DNA from: Mycobacterium kansasii ATCC 12478
Lineage (GTDB): Bacteria; Actinomycetota; Actinomycetes; Mycobacteriales; Mycobacteriaceae
Length of the DNA stretch: 64,000 nt
Reading direction: 5' to 3'
Assembly: GCF_000157895.3 (NCBI RefSeq)
Contig: NC_022663.1
Location: 6,324,001 to 6,388,000 of the forward strand
In this document: in pieces, positions 35,066 to 44,928 of the stretch
How the letters are laid out: the number at the start of each line of letters is the position of its first letter
Numbering within the stretch: the first letter of the stretch is position 1
The notes under the pieces: generated by a model
Seen by the model: the letters and a program-made list of their open reading frames with translations, nothing else
Told to the model about the DNA's origin: nothing
Database searches by the model: none
Made by a program: the position numbers and the translations under genes

Positions 35066-35743
35066 TCACTGTGGCGGCATCGGCCGCATGGATCCGATGA
35101 AGTAGCTTTCCTGCCCGGTGGGGTATCCGCCGCCGTCGGTGGCGATATGGACGTGGTCGTAGTGGTTGAGGGTTTCGGAGCCGTAATCCGCCGTCCAGCT
35201 CGGGGCGCCGATGCCCGGGTAGAGCTTCTGCCGCCAGATCACATGGAGCACGCCCCAGCGTTTGGCGTTCGCCAGGGCATACCCGGCGATCTGGTTGCCG
35301 AGCTCGACACCGGCGGGGGAGCCATGGTCGGGGATCATCACGTCGATCGCCAACCCGTTGGGATGCCACTTCAGGGGATCCTGCCGAAACCCGTAGATGG
35401 TGCTGATCTGGGGAAAGAGCACGCTGATGGCGCGGGCCGCCCAGATGGTCTTGATCTGCAGCCCCTGCTCGGATGCGACGCCGGCGGGTAATGCCATTTG
35501 GAAGTCCTGGCCGGCGACGGGTGCGCCTGCCGCCAACATGTCCACCTCCGCCGGACTGGCGGTGGGCGCTGTGCTGGGCGGCACGGCCGCGGTATTTGTC
35601 GAGGTTGCCGTCGGGGTCTGGACGCAGCACGGCCGCTCGGTGGCTTGGGCGTAGATCATGGCAGCAGAGACGACCAGTGAGACCGCGATTGCCAACCAGC
35701 GGCCTCGCCCGTTGGCTAACACGGCGGTGCCCACGCACAGCAC
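35066..35743 (-). CDS. Secreted/anchored protein with ARB_07466-like C-terminal domain
   Basis: 225 residues. A hydrophobic stretch near 17-32 (WLAIAVSLVVSAAMIYA) serves as signal or anchor, then a Thr/Pro/Ala-rich linker, then a domain of about 135 residues with SVLFPQISTIYGFRQDP, WHPNGLAIDVMIP and LNHYDHVHIAT. The H..D ... H.H spacing resembles a zinc peptidase-like fold found in actinobacterial exported proteins. Substrate unknown, and the enzymatic role is an inference from the H/D pattern. Confidence 0.7.
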   Translation of the reverse strand: MLCVGTAVLANGRGRWLAIAVSLVVSAAMIYAQATERPCCVQTPTATSTNTAAVPPSTAPTASPAEVDMLAAGAPVAGQDFQMALPAGVASEQGLQIKTIWAARAISVLFPQISTIYGFRQDPLKWHPNGLAIDVMIPDHGSPAGVELGNQIAGYALANAKRWGVLHVIWRQKLYPGIGAPSWTADYGSETLNHYDHVHIATDGGGYPTGQESYFIGSMRPMPPQ

Positions 35744-35809
35744 TCTAGTGGCGTGTGCGACGCATGTGGCAGTCCTTTTGATCTTTTTGTTGCACTGGTA
35801 CCCACGTGG

Positions 35810-38347
35810 TCAGTCGTTCGGGGATCCGATCGGCACCGGCGTGATGTTCCAGATGTCGTCGCAGTACTCGGCGATCGCCCGGTCCGAGGAGAACTTTCCG
35901 CTATGCGCGGAGTTGAGGATGGACTTGCGGGTCCAGCTTTCGGTGTCCCGCCAGGTGGCGTCGACCTCCCGCTGGGCGCGCAGATAGTCGGCGTAGTCGG
36001 CGATGACCAAGAACGGATCGTGGTCGGTCAGGTTGGCGATCAGCGGGGCGAACACCTCGGTGTCGCCGCGCGAGAACCGCCCGTCGGCGATCAGGCCGAG
36101 AACTGCTGTGAGCTCCCCGCTTTCGGCGATGTAGTCCCTGGGCCGATAGCCTTGGCCGAGCACCCGTTGCACCTCTTGCACGGTCAGCCCGAAGAGGAAG
36201 AAGTTCTCCGCACCGACCTGCTCGCGGATCTCGACGTTGGCGCCGTCGAGGGTGCCGATGGTCAGCGCCCCGTTCATCATGAATTTCATATTCCCGGTGC
36301 CCGATGCTTCTTTGCCGGCCGTCGAGATCTGCTCGGAGAGATCTGCTGCCGGATAGATCACTTGGGCGTTTTGCACGTTGAAGTTCGGGATGAACGCCAC
36401 CTTCATGCGGTCGTTGACGTCGCGATCCGCGTTGACCGTTTCCGCGACGGAATTGACCAGCTTGATGATGAGTTTTGCCATTGTGTAACCGGGTGCCGCC
36501 TTGCCGCCGAAAATGTATGCGCGCGGCATTATTTCGAGATCCGGTCGCTGCTTGAGCCGGTAGTAGGCGGTGATGATGTGCAGCAGGTTGAGGTGCTGGC
36601 GCTTGTATTCGTGAATGCGCTTGACCTGGATATCGAAAAGCCAGTCCGGATCCAGGGCGATACCGGTGTTGGCTCGTACATAGTCCGATAGCCGCGCCTT
36701 GTTCTCCCGCTTGACGGCCCGCCACTGCTGCTGCAGTGCGGGATCACCCGCCAAGGGAGCCAGCGCATGCAACCGGTCCAAGTCGCGCAACCACCCCTCT
36801 CCGAGCCGCTGATCGAGCAGTCTGCGCAGGCCGGGATTGGCCAGGGCGACGAACCGGCGCGGTGTCGCCCCGTTGGTCTTGTTGCTGAAGCGCTCCGGCC
36901 ACATGTCGTAGAAGTCTTTGAGCACAGTGGTTTTCAGTAGTTCGGAGTGCAATGCCGCGACACCGTTGACGGCATGGCTGCCGACGGTGGCCAGGTGCGC
37001 CATCCGAATTCGCCGGTCGCCGTCCTCGTCGATCAGCGACATCCGCCGGACGCGGTCCTCGTCACCGGGGAACCGCGCGCGTACCTGGTCGAGGAAGCGG
37101 CGGTTGATCTCGTAGATGATCTCCAGGTGCCGCGGCAAGAATCGTTGAAACATTGACAGCGGCCAGGTTTCGAGCGCTTCGGGCAGCAGGGTGTGGTTGG
37201 TGTAGGCCAGCGAGGCCACGGTGATCTGCCATGCCTCGTCCCAGTCGAGGTCGCGCTCGTCGACGAGCAGCCGCATCAGCTCGGCGACGGCGATCGAGGG
37301 GTGGGTGTCGTTGAGTTGTATCGCGACCCGGTTCGAGAGTTCCCGGACGGGCAGACCGGCGAAGTCTTCCAGCAGGTGCAGCATGTCCTGCAGCGAGCAG
37401 GACACGAAGAAATACTGCTGGGCCAGCCGCAGTTGCTTACCGACTTCCGGCTGATCATTGGGGTAGAGCACCTTGGTGAGGGTTTCGGACACCACCTGGT
37501 CATCCACGGCCCGGTAGTAGTCGCCGGCGTTGAATGCGTCCAGGGCCAGCGACTGGATGGCGCGGGCGCTCCACAGGGTCAGGGTGTTGCAGGTGTTGAC
37601 CCCGTAACCCTGGATGGGCGTGCCGTAGTAGACGCCCTTGGCGGCGCGCTGCGGGATCCAGCGCACCCGGTACCTGCCCCGCCCGTCGGTGTAGGACTCG
37701 GTGCGGCCGCCCCAGCCGACTTGGTAGTTCAGTTCGGGCTTGGCGATCTCCCACGGATTGCCGTCGGCCAGCCAGTTGTCGGTTTTCTCGACCTGCCAGC
37801 CGTCGTGGATTTCCTGGTCGAAAATGCCGAACTCATAGCGGATGCCATAACCGATGGCCGGACGCTCCAGGGTGGCCAGTGAGTCCAGGTAGCAGGCCGC
37901 CAGCCGGCCCAGCCCGCCGTTGCCCAATCCCGGCTCCTCCTCGCAGGCCAGCACTTCGTCGAGGTCTTGGCCCAGCGCGGCCAACGCGGTGCGGGCCTGG
38001 CCCTCGAGTTGCAGGTTGAGCAGGTTGTTGCCCAGGTGCGGGCCGAGCAGGAACTCCGCCGACAGATAACACGCCACCTTGCGGGAAAGGTTGAGATAGG
38101 TCTGAGTGGTCTCGATCCACCGCCGCTGCATCCGGTCGCGCACGGCCAGCGCCAAGGCGCGGTAGTAATGCTTCGGCTGCAACAGGGTGGCCGGGCGGCC
38201 GAGTGAGTAGCGCAGGTGGTCTTCGATGGCCTGACGAAGGGCCTCCGAACTCATTCCGGTGCGGACGTCCTCGGCGCTGGTGGATGCCGCCGCCTCCGCG
38301 GAGGCTGCCGTCGACGCGTGGGCCGAAGATCGAATGACATCGCTCAT
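35810..38347 (-). CDS. glgP: Glycogen (alpha-glucan) phosphorylase
   Basis: 845 residues, full length for the family. The N-terminal SxEFLLGPHLGNNL, AEPGLGNGGLGRLAACYLDS-type region and PLP-site motif EASGTGNMKFMMNG with the lysine that binds pyridoxal phosphate are all present, as are the DGANVEI and NLTDHDPFLVIADYADY segments. It removes glucose-1-phosphate from alpha-1,4-glucans in the cytosol. It corresponds to Rv1328 by family. The ATG at 38347 is the clear start; the first 28 residues are an Ala/Ser-rich extension. The neighbours on each side do not belong to a known glycogen operon. Confidence 0.93.
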   Translation of the reverse strand: MSDVIRSSAHASTAASAEAAASTSAEDVRTGMSSEALRQAIEDHLRYSLGRPATLLQPKHYYRALALAVRDRMQRRWIETTQTYLNLSRKVACYLSAEFLLGPHLGNNLLNLQLEGQARTALAALGQDLDEVLACEEEPGLGNGGLGRLAACYLDSLATLERPAIGYGIRYEFGIFDQEIHDGWQVEKTDNWLADGNPWEIAKPELNYQVGWGGRTESYTDGRGRYRVRWIPQRAAKGVYYGTPIQGYGVNTCNTLTLWSARAIQSLALDAFNAGDYYRAVDDQVVSETLTKVLYPNDQPEVGKQLRLAQQYFFVSCSLQDMLHLLEDFAGLPVRELSNRVAIQLNDTHPSIAVAELMRLLVDERDLDWDEAWQITVASLAYTNHTLLPEALETWPLSMFQRFLPRHLEIIYEINRRFLDQVRARFPGDEDRVRRMSLIDEDGDRRIRMAHLATVGSHAVNGVAALHSELLKTTVLKDFYDMWPERFSNKTNGATPRRFVALANPGLRRLLDQRLGEGWLRDLDRLHALAPLAGDPALQQQWRAVKRENKARLSDYVRANTGIALDPDWLFDIQVKRIHEYKRQHLNLLHIITAYYRLKQRPDLEIMPRAYIFGGKAAPGYTMAKLIIKLVNSVAETVNADRDVNDRMKVAFIPNFNVQNAQVIYPAADLSEQISTAGKEASGTGNMKFMMNGALTIGTLDGANVEIREQVGAENFFLFGLTVQEVQRVLGQGYRPRDYIAESGELTAVLGLIADGRFSRGDTEVFAPLIANLTDHDPFLVIADYADYLRAQREVDATWRDTESWTRKSILNSAHSGKFSSDRAIAEYCDDIWNITPVPIGSPND

Positions 38348-38465
38348 GTTCGTATTCCCTAGATTTCAGCCGGGTGGTGGGTGCGAGTATCGCACCGCAG
38401 GAGTACCCGATGCGGCGCCAGTCGGCTGCTCGTCACGCCGGACGCCGGCCCGCCGCAACGTCGGC

Positions 38466-39329
38466 CTAGAAATCCCGTCGCAGTCTCATCGGCGTGACGG
38501 CCGGCATGTCACCGCCGTCGATCACCGTCCGCGCGATCGGGGTCAGCGCCTGCAGCAACGCCTCGAGCTCGCCGTCGTCCAGCGCGTCGTATGCGTGCAA
38601 CCCCAGCGCGTCGGTGGTGGCCTCGATGTGGTTCTTCACATCGCGTCCGGCGGGTGTCGGGGAACCGTCCTCGTCGAGTAGGCCGCGGTCGACCAGGCTC
38701 TGCTGGCATGCGCGCCACTCGGCGTCGTCGTAGTGGCGGGTCTGCATGATGTAGTCGCGGGGCACCGCGTCGGCCGCGCAGTGCAACACGTTGGACTCTC
38801 GTCCGGAGATACCGGCGGCGACCAGCACCGCTACGTGCCCGTCGCCGCGATGCTCGCGCAGCAGCGTTGTCGCATGCCACAGCGCGGCCACCGGATCCTC
38901 GGGCCAGGGCAGGGCGCGGTTGGCGGCGAACAGCGGCCGGCCGTCGACTCGCGCCCGCCGCGCAGCGCTACCCGCTAATCGGGCTGCGGTGCGCACGTTT
39001 TCGTCGTCGTCGGTGAGTCCGTACCGTCGCAGCGCCGCCACCGCCGACTCGGCGCGCGCTCGCAACGCAAGGTGCGGCCCCGCGATCTCCCACGCCGCCG
39101 GTAGCGCCTTGGCCACCCGCGCAAGGGCGAAGTTGTAGAACACCGCGCTCACGACTTCGGGTGGCACCTGGCCCAGCGGGGCCGACCGAGCAGCGAAGTA
39201 ACCCATCCAAAACCCGCGGTAACCGAGATTTGTCAGGGCCGCACGCGCCTCCGGCGCGAAGTACGTCACGGCGTGGACGGGCTCGAAGCGATCGTACAGA
39301 CGATGGGCGAGCTCAGGTTCGCGTTGCAT
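38466..39329 (-). CDS. SCO6745 family protein (helical regulator-like, unknown function)
   Basis: 287 residues, starting with an LAHRLYDRFEPVHAVTYFAPEARAAL segment and followed by repeated helices; residues about 205-285 contain a winged-helix-like part (QQSLVDRGLLDEDGSPTPAGRDVKNHIEATTD). Members of the SCO6745/SalK-type family occur widely in actinobacteria. No metal or catalytic motif is seen. It is divergently arranged with the MFS transporter, sharing 188 bases of upstream DNA, so it may regulate it; that is inferred. Confidence 0.65.
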   Translation of the reverse strand: MQREPELAHRLYDRFEPVHAVTYFAPEARAALTNLGYRGFWMGYFAARSAPLGQVPPEVVSAVFYNFALARVAKALPAAWEIAGPHLALRARAESAVAALRRYGLTDDDENVRTAARLAGSAARRARVDGRPLFAANRALPWPEDPVAALWHATTLLREHRGDGHVAVLVAAGISGRESNVLHCAADAVPRDYIMQTRHYDDAEWRACQQSLVDRGLLDEDGSPTPAGRDVKNHIEATTDALGLHAYDALDDGELEALLQALTPIARTVIDGGDMPAVTPMRLRRDF

Positions 39330-39517
39330 TCCTGAAGCTAACCACCCGGTTTGGGGATGGCGCCTCGGGCATGGTGGTCAGCGACGACCTAGGTCGCGTA
39401 CGGGGGTTGCCCGCGAGTTGGCTAGTGTCGCGGACGGTGTTTGGTGCCGGCACGCCGCCGGCATCCCCCAGGCGCGGTAGCGGGGCCAGTCGCCGCCTAC
39501 CCAGAACGGAGCCAGCC

Positions 39518-41068
39518 ATGAGTGCGAGCGCGCAAACCGGAACCATCACCACCCAGGTGCCGGCACGCCTGGACCGGCTGCCCTGGGGGCGGTTCCACTG
39601 GCGCGTCGTCATCGGCCTGGGCGGCGTATGGATTCTCGATGGCCTCGAAGTCACGATGGTCGGCAACGTGTCGTCACGCCTGACCGAGCACGGTAGCGGT
39701 ATCGAGCTCAACGCCGCAGACATCGGCTTGGCAGCGTCGTTCTATATCGCCGGGGCCTGCCTGGGCGCATTGTTCTTCGGTCACCTGACCGACCGGTTCG
39801 GCCGGCGGAATCTGTTTCTGCTCACCCTCGCGGTGTACTTGATCGCAACCGTCGCAACGGCTTTCGCGTTTGCGCCGTGGTATTTCTTCCTGACGCGCTT
39901 TTTCACCGGCTCGGGCATCGGCGGCGAGTATGCCGCCATCAATTCCGCGATCGACGAGCTGATCCCGGCGCGGGTGCGCGGTCGGGTGGATTTGGTGATC
40001 AACGGGACCTACTGGCTGGGGTCGGCTGCCGGGGCGGCTGGCGCCCTCGTGGTGCTGGACACGTCGAACTTCCCGCCGAACATCGGATGGCGGCTCGCCT
40101 TCGGTGTGGGCGCCATCTTCGGGATTTTCGTTCTGCTTGTCCGGCGCAACGTTCCGGAAAGCCCCCGCTGGTTGTTCATTCACGGGCGCGAGCACGAAGC
40201 CGAGCGGATCGTCGGCGAGATAGAGGGCGAAGTCGAGCGCGATACCGGCCAACCGCTGCCCGAGCCGCAAGGGCGACCACTCAAAGTACGTCAGCGCCAT
40301 ACGATTTCGTTCTGGGAGATTGCCAGGGTGGCGTTCACGCTCTATCCGCGGCGCGCGGTCCTCGGCTTGGCGCTGTTCATCGGGCAGGCGTTTCTCTACA
40401 ACGGTGTGACGTTCAACCTCGGCACCCTGTTGAGCGGTTTCTACGGGGTGGCGTCCGCACACGTGCCGGTGTTCTTCATCGTGTGGGCGCTCAGTAATTT
40501 CGTCGGCCCCCTGGTGCTCGGGCGGCTGTTCGACACGATCGGCCGCAAACCCATGATCACCTTCTCTTACATCGGGTCGGCTGTGGTGGCCGTGGTGCTC
40601 GCGGCGCTGTTCGTGACCGGCACTGGCGGCGTCTGGACATTCATCATCGTGCTGGCGGTGGCCTTCTTCCTGGCCTCGGCGGGGGCCAGCGCCGCCTACC
40701 TGACCGTCAGTGAGATCTTCCCGATGGAGACACGGGCGCTGGCGATCGCGTTTTTCTACGCGACCGGCACCGCGATCGGCGGCATCAGCGGCCCGTTGTT
40801 GTTCGGTCAGCTGATCAATTCCGGCCAGCGCAGCCAGGTGTTCTGGTCGTTCCTCATCGGCGCCGTGGTGATGGCCGCCGCCGGCCTGGTCGAGCTGTGG
40901 CTCGGGGTGGCAGCGGAACGGCGCCCGCTCGAAGAACTGGCGTTGCCGCTGACGGTGGCCGACGCCGAGCAGGACGAAGAACCGACGGATGCCCGGGATC
41001 GTCAGCGGGCGGGCACAGCGCCGGTGCACGACGATGATCCGCACGGTGGTCACGCAGAACGACCCTGA
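39518..41068 (+). CDS. MFS transporter, sugar porter type
   Basis: 516 residues with 12 hydrophobic segments. The MFS motif GHLTDRFGRRNLF (between TM2 and TM3), the PESPRWL motif after TM6 and GRLFDTIGRKPM in the second half mark the sugar porter group. The charged middle loop and the C-terminal tail of about 50 residues (rich in Asp/His) are cytosolic. The start at 39518 follows GAACGGAGCC. Substrate not predictable; sugar or organic acid is likely. Confidence 0.82.
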   Translation: MSASAQTGTITTQVPARLDRLPWGRFHWRVVIGLGGVWILDGLEVTMVGNVSSRLTEHGSGIELNAADIGLAASFYIAGACLGALFFGHLTDRFGRRNLFLLTLAVYLIATVATAFAFAPWYFFLTRFFTGSGIGGEYAAINSAIDELIPARVRGRVDLVINGTYWLGSAAGAAGALVVLDTSNFPPNIGWRLAFGVGAIFGIFVLLVRRNVPESPRWLFIHGREHEAERIVGEIEGEVERDTGQPLPEPQGRPLKVRQRHTISFWEIARVAFTLYPRRAVLGLALFIGQAFLYNGVTFNLGTLLSGFYGVASAHVPVFFIVWALSNFVGPLVLGRLFDTIGRKPMITFSYIGSAVVAVVLAALFVTGTGGVWTFIIVLAVAFFLASAGASAAYLTVSEIFPMETRALAIAFFYATGTAIGGISGPLLFGQLINSGQRSQVFWSFLIGAVVMAAAGLVELWLGVAAERRPLEELALPLTVADAEQDEEPTDARDRQRAGTAPVHDDDPHGGHAERP

Positions 41069-41136
41069 CGCCGAAGTGGTGATTGGTGTTCGATTACCTC
41101 GAGGAGCACCGATCAACCTCGACCGAGGACGTGACA

Positions 41137-41877
41137 ATGACGAGCACCCTGCTCGATGAGGCGCTGGAAGCCCACGGCGGGCTGCAGCGGTGGCAATCCG
41201 CCGCCGAGATCCATTCGCGGGTACGCAGCGGCGGGCTGCTGGTCCGTACCCGCGTCCCGGGCAACCGGTTCGAGGACTACCGCATCACCGTTGATGTGCA
41301 GGAACCGCGCACGGTCATTGACCCGTTCCCGGTTGACGGGCAGCGTGGGGTCTTCGACAACGGGACGGTGCGGATCGAGAGCCACGACGGCCACGTCATC
41401 AGCTCACGGGCGAACCCGCGGCCGGCGTTTTTCGGTCGCTCGGGCCTGCGGCGGAATTTCCGGTGGGATCCGCTGGATTCGGTCTACTTCGCCGGGTATG
41501 CCATGTGGAATTACCTCACCACGCCTTACCTGTTGACGCGCGACGGCGTCGAAGTCGACGAGGCAGGGACATGGCGCGAGGGCGGCGAGACCTGGCGGCG
41601 GCTCAACGCGACGTTCCCGGCGCACATCCATACCCACTCGCCGCGGCAGAGTTTCTATTTCGATGCCGGCGGTCGGCTGCGTCGACATGACTACGTCGCC
41701 GAGGTGGTCGGACACTGGGCACGGGCCGCGCACTACTGCACCGAGCCGGTTGACGCCGGCGGGCTGGTTTTCCAGACGCGCCGACGGGTCTACCCGATCG
41801 GCCCCGGCAATCGCCCGCTGCCTGCTCCGACCCTGGTGTCGATGCAGCTGTCCGACCTGCGGGTCGATACCGGATAG
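41137..41877 (+). CDS. Conserved hypothetical protein (beta-rich, steroid/lipid-binding-like layout)
   Basis: 246 residues from the ATG at 41137, with GAGGA shortly upstream; an earlier GTG at 41083 would run into the MFS end region. It begins TSTLLDEALEAHGGLQRWQ, followed by alternating strands with many Arg and Tyr residues (WNYLTTPYLLTRDG; FPAHIHTHSPRQSFYFDAGG). No signal peptide or known catalytic motif. It lies 68 bases after the MFS gene on the same strand and may share its transcript. I do not recognise a function. Confidence 0.65.
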   Translation: MTSTLLDEALEAHGGLQRWQSAAEIHSRVRSGGLLVRTRVPGNRFEDYRITVDVQEPRTVIDPFPVDGQRGVFDNGTVRIESHDGHVISSRANPRPAFFGRSGLRRNFRWDPLDSVYFAGYAMWNYLTTPYLLTRDGVEVDEAGTWREGGETWRRLNATFPAHIHTHSPRQSFYFDAGGRLRRHDYVAEVVGHWARAAHYCTEPVDAGGLVFQTRRRVYPIGPGNRPLPAPTLVSMQLSDLRVDTG

Positions 41878-42009
41878 CTTCGCTGTCGTGGCGGCATTCT
41901 CGTTGTCCACCGCGCCCCCCGGACGGCAAACCGATTAGCCTTATGCCTGCACGTCACCGCGTCCAGGCGCTTTAAGTCGTGCATGCGGAAGGCGGGTGAG
42001 GAGTCGGCG

Positions 42010-43833
42010 ATGGGTGATACGACCGCGGATTCGCGGGAGGGTTCGCAGTTCGGTCAGTATCGGCTGCGGCGGCTGGTCGGTCGCGGCGCCATGGGCGACG
42101 TCTATGAGGCCGAAGACACCGTGCGCGAGCGCGTCGTGGCGCTGAAGCTCATGTCGCCGACGCTGTCCAGCGATCCGGTATTCCGCACCCGTATGCAGCG
42201 CGAAGCCCGCACCGCCGGGCGGCTACACGAACCGCACGTGGTGCCGATTCACGACTACGGCGAAATCGACGGGCAGCTCTACGTGGACATGCGCCTGATC
42301 GACGGCAAGGACCTGGCCGCCATATTGAAGCGCTACGGTCCGCTGACCCCGCCGCGGGCCGTGGCGGTGGTGCGCCAGATCGGCTCCGCGCTCGATGCCG
42401 CACACGCTGCCGGGGTGACACATCGCGACGTGAAGCCGGAAAACATCTTGGTCAGTGGTGACGACTTCGCCTACCTTGTCGATTTCGGGATCGCCAGCGC
42501 CACCTCCGACGAAAAGCTGACGCAGCTGGGCAGCACGGTCGGCACCCTCTACTACATGGCGCCGGAGCGGTTCGCCAACACCGAGGTCACCTATCGGGCC
42601 GACATCTATGCCTTGGCCTGCGTGCTGTACGAGTGTTTGACCGGCTCACCACCGTATCGAGGCGACCAGCTCAGCGTCATGGGCGCACACCTGAGTCAGG
42701 CCATCCCGAGGCCCAGCGCCGCACGGCCCGGCATCCCGGCCGCCTTCGACCAGGTGATCGCCCGCGGCATGGCCAAGGATCCGGCCGACCGATACGCCAC
42801 CTGCGGGGACCTGTCCGCGGCCGCCTACGCGGCGCTGGCCACCCCCGACCAGGACCGGGCCACCGACATCTTGCAGCGCAGCCAGGTAGCCCAACTGCCG
42901 GCCGCGGCCGTCGGCCAGCCGGCCGCGGGTTTCGCGCCCCCGATGCCTACGCCGTCGACTCCCGCTGCACAGCCCGCCGGGTGGTCCCCGCCGACTCCGC
43001 CCGGGTCGCCGGTCCCGACGGGTGCACCGCAGCCCACGCCGTGGACCGGCGCCACCGGATGGGGCACCGGGTATCCCGGGACCGCCGGGGCACCACCGTG
43101 GGGTCAACCGCCGGTCCAGCCCTCTGGTGGCGGCGGCGCGCCCTGGTTGTGGGTGGGCGTTGCGGTGGCGGTCGTAGTAGCCGTCGCGGCAGGACTGGGC
43201 ATCGTCGTTGCCAAGCCGTGGCGGTCGTCGGCACCGCGGCCGGGGCCCACGTCGCCGCCGGCGGCCGACGCGGTTGAGCTTCGGGTGCTCAATGACGGCG
43301 TCTTTGTCGGCAGTTCCGCCGCCGCGACAACGATCGACATTTTCAACGAGCCGATCTGCCCGCCTTGCGGCGCTTTCATCAGGTCGTATGCGAGCGACAT
43401 TGAAACCGCGGTGGCCGATAAGAAGCTCGCGGTGCGCTATCACCTGCTCAACTTCCTCGACGACCAATCGCACACCAAGAATTACTCGACGCGTGCGGTG
43501 GCGGCCTCATACTGCGTCGCGGACCAAAATGATCCGAAGGTCTACAGCGATTTCTATGCCGCCTTGTTCGGCAGCGACTTCCAGCCCCAGGAAGGCGCCG
43601 CCTCCGACCGCACCGACGCCGAACTGGCACATCTGGCCCAGACCGTGGGCGCCAACACCACAGCGATCAGCTGCATCAAGTCAGGAAGTGACCGTGGCAC
43701 CGCCCAGTCGAAGGCGGCCGCTGCCAGCGAGACCCTCGCCACGTTCAGCGCCAATGGGACCCCATTCGTGTGGGACGGCAAGAAGGCCGTGGATCTGCAG
43801 AATTCGAGCTGGCTGACCAGGCTGACCGGATGA
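42010..43833 (+). CDS. pknE: Receptor-type Ser/Thr protein kinase with DsbA-like sensor domain (PknE-like)
   Basis: 607 residues from the ATG at 42010, preceded by GGTGAGGAG. The kinase domain has K46, HRD (138-140), DFG (158-160) and an activation loop with LGSTVGTLYYMAPE. A Pro-rich linker of about 110 residues leads to one membrane segment (about 377-403) and an outside thioredoxin/DsbA-like domain with the CPPC motif (C450, C453) in EPICPPCGAF. This domain order is that of PknE, somewhat longer than the 566 residues of M. tuberculosis because of the linker. It probably senses redox or nitric oxide stress and phosphorylates cytosolic targets. Confidence 0.9.
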   Translation: MGDTTADSREGSQFGQYRLRRLVGRGAMGDVYEAEDTVRERVVALKLMSPTLSSDPVFRTRMQREARTAGRLHEPHVVPIHDYGEIDGQLYVDMRLIDGKDLAAILKRYGPLTPPRAVAVVRQIGSALDAAHAAGVTHRDVKPENILVSGDDFAYLVDFGIASATSDEKLTQLGSTVGTLYYMAPERFANTEVTYRADIYALACVLYECLTGSPPYRGDQLSVMGAHLSQAIPRPSAARPGIPAAFDQVIARGMAKDPADRYATCGDLSAAAYAALATPDQDRATDILQRSQVAQLPAAAVGQPAAGFAPPMPTPSTPAAQPAGWSPPTPPGSPVPTGAPQPTPWTGATGWGTGYPGTAGAPPWGQPPVQPSGGGGAPWLWVGVAVAVVVAVAAGLGIVVAKPWRSSAPRPGPTSPPAADAVELRVLNDGVFVGSSAAATTIDIFNEPICPPCGAFIRSYASDIETAVADKKLAVRYHLLNFLDDQSHTKNYSTRAVAASYCVADQNDPKVYSDFYAALFGSDFQPQEGAASDRTDAELAHLAQTVGANTTAISCIKSGSDRGTAQSKAAAASETLATFSANGTPFVWDGKKAVDLQNSSWLTRLTG

Positions 43834-43968
43834 CGTGGTCCGCTTTGAATTAGCGACGCGACACGGAATCGGCTAGCATTTCCCGGGCACGCCTTGGGGG
43901 ATATTGTCGGTGCGCATTCGTGCGGGCACCATAAATTGGTCTCTGGGCCGGAAAGGCACTAGCAACCC

Positions 43969-44832
43969 ATGGCTGGACAGCTGACGCCGCATTTCGACGA
44001 CGTGCAGGCGCACTACGATTTGTCCGACGACTTCTTCCGGCTGTTCCTGGACCCGACCCAGACCTACAGCTGCGCCTACTTCGAGCGTGACGACATGACG
44101 CTGGAGCAGGCCCAGCTCGCCAAGATCGACTTGTCGCTGGGCAAGCTGGGCCTGCAGCCGGGCATGACGCTGCTCGACGTCGGCTGCGGCTGGGGCGCCA
44201 CCATGCGCCGGGCCATCGAAAAGTACGGCGTGAACGTCGTCGGCCTGACGTTGTCGAAAAACCAGGCCGCCCACGTCCAGAAAACCTTCGACGAGCTCGA
44301 CAGCCCGCGCAGCCGGACGGTGTTGCTCGCGGGCTGGGAGCAGTTCGACGAGCCCGTCGACCGCATCGTGTCCATCGGCGCCTTCGAGCACTTCGGCCAC
44401 GACCGTCACGCGGACTTCTTCGCGCGGGCATACCAGATGCTGCCCGCCGACGGCGCCATGCTGCTGCACACCATCACCGGACTGACCATGCAGCAGATGG
44501 TCGATGCCGGCCTGCCGCTCACCTTGTGGTTGGCCCGCTTCCTGAAGTTCATCCAGACCGAGATCTTCCCGGGCGGTCATCCGCCGACGATCGAGATGGT
44601 GGGGGAGCAGTCGGCCAAGGCGGGCTTCACCCTGACGCGGCGCCAGTCACTGCGACTGCATTACGCGCGGACCCTGGACTTGTGGGCCGAGGCGTTGCAG
44701 GCGCACCAGGACGAGGCCATCGCGATCCAGTCCGAAGAGGTCTACGAGCGCTACATGAAGTACCTGACCGGCTGCGCCAAGCTGTTTCGCGACGGCTACA
44801 TCGACGTCAACCAGTTCACCTTGCAGAAGTAG
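43969..44832 (+). CDS. Cyclopropane mycolic acid synthase, CmaA1-like
   Basis: 287 residues, a full-length SAM-dependent methyltransferase of the CmaA/MmaA/PcaA group. Residues 12-41 (VQAHYDLSDDFFRLFLDPTQ, CAYFERDDMTL) bind the acyl chain side; LLDVGCGWGATM (68-79) is the SAM loop. The segments AGWEQFDEPVDRIVSIGAFEHFGH and LTGCAKLFRDGYIDVNQFT near the end match CmaA1 best by memory. It adds a cyclopropane to mycolates from cis double bonds. TAGCAT at about 43874 could be the -10 element. It follows PknE by 135 bases and may be a target of such kinases, as other mycolate enzymes are. Confidence 0.9.
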   Translation: MAGQLTPHFDDVQAHYDLSDDFFRLFLDPTQTYSCAYFERDDMTLEQAQLAKIDLSLGKLGLQPGMTLLDVGCGWGATMRRAIEKYGVNVVGLTLSKNQAAHVQKTFDELDSPRSRTVLLAGWEQFDEPVDRIVSIGAFEHFGHDRHADFFARAYQMLPADGAMLLHTITGLTMQQMVDAGLPLTLWLARFLKFIQTEIFPGGHPPTIEMVGEQSAKAGFTLTRRQSLRLHYARTLDLWAEALQAHQDEAIAIQSEEVYERYMKYLTGCAKLFRDGYIDVNQFTLQK

Positions 44833-44928
44833 GGTTCCGGGCCGGGCTGCCGGCCGTGCCCAGAGACGTCCCCGAGTCGGGTAGTCCTACTCATCCGCGG
44901 CCAGCGTGCGGATCCGCATGCTGGTCGC

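Noticed and set aside
34926..35100. Small + strand frame starting MTQAPIVRS
   Set aside because: Runs into the 3' end of the minus-strand secreted-protein gene, has no ribosome site and no recognisable family.
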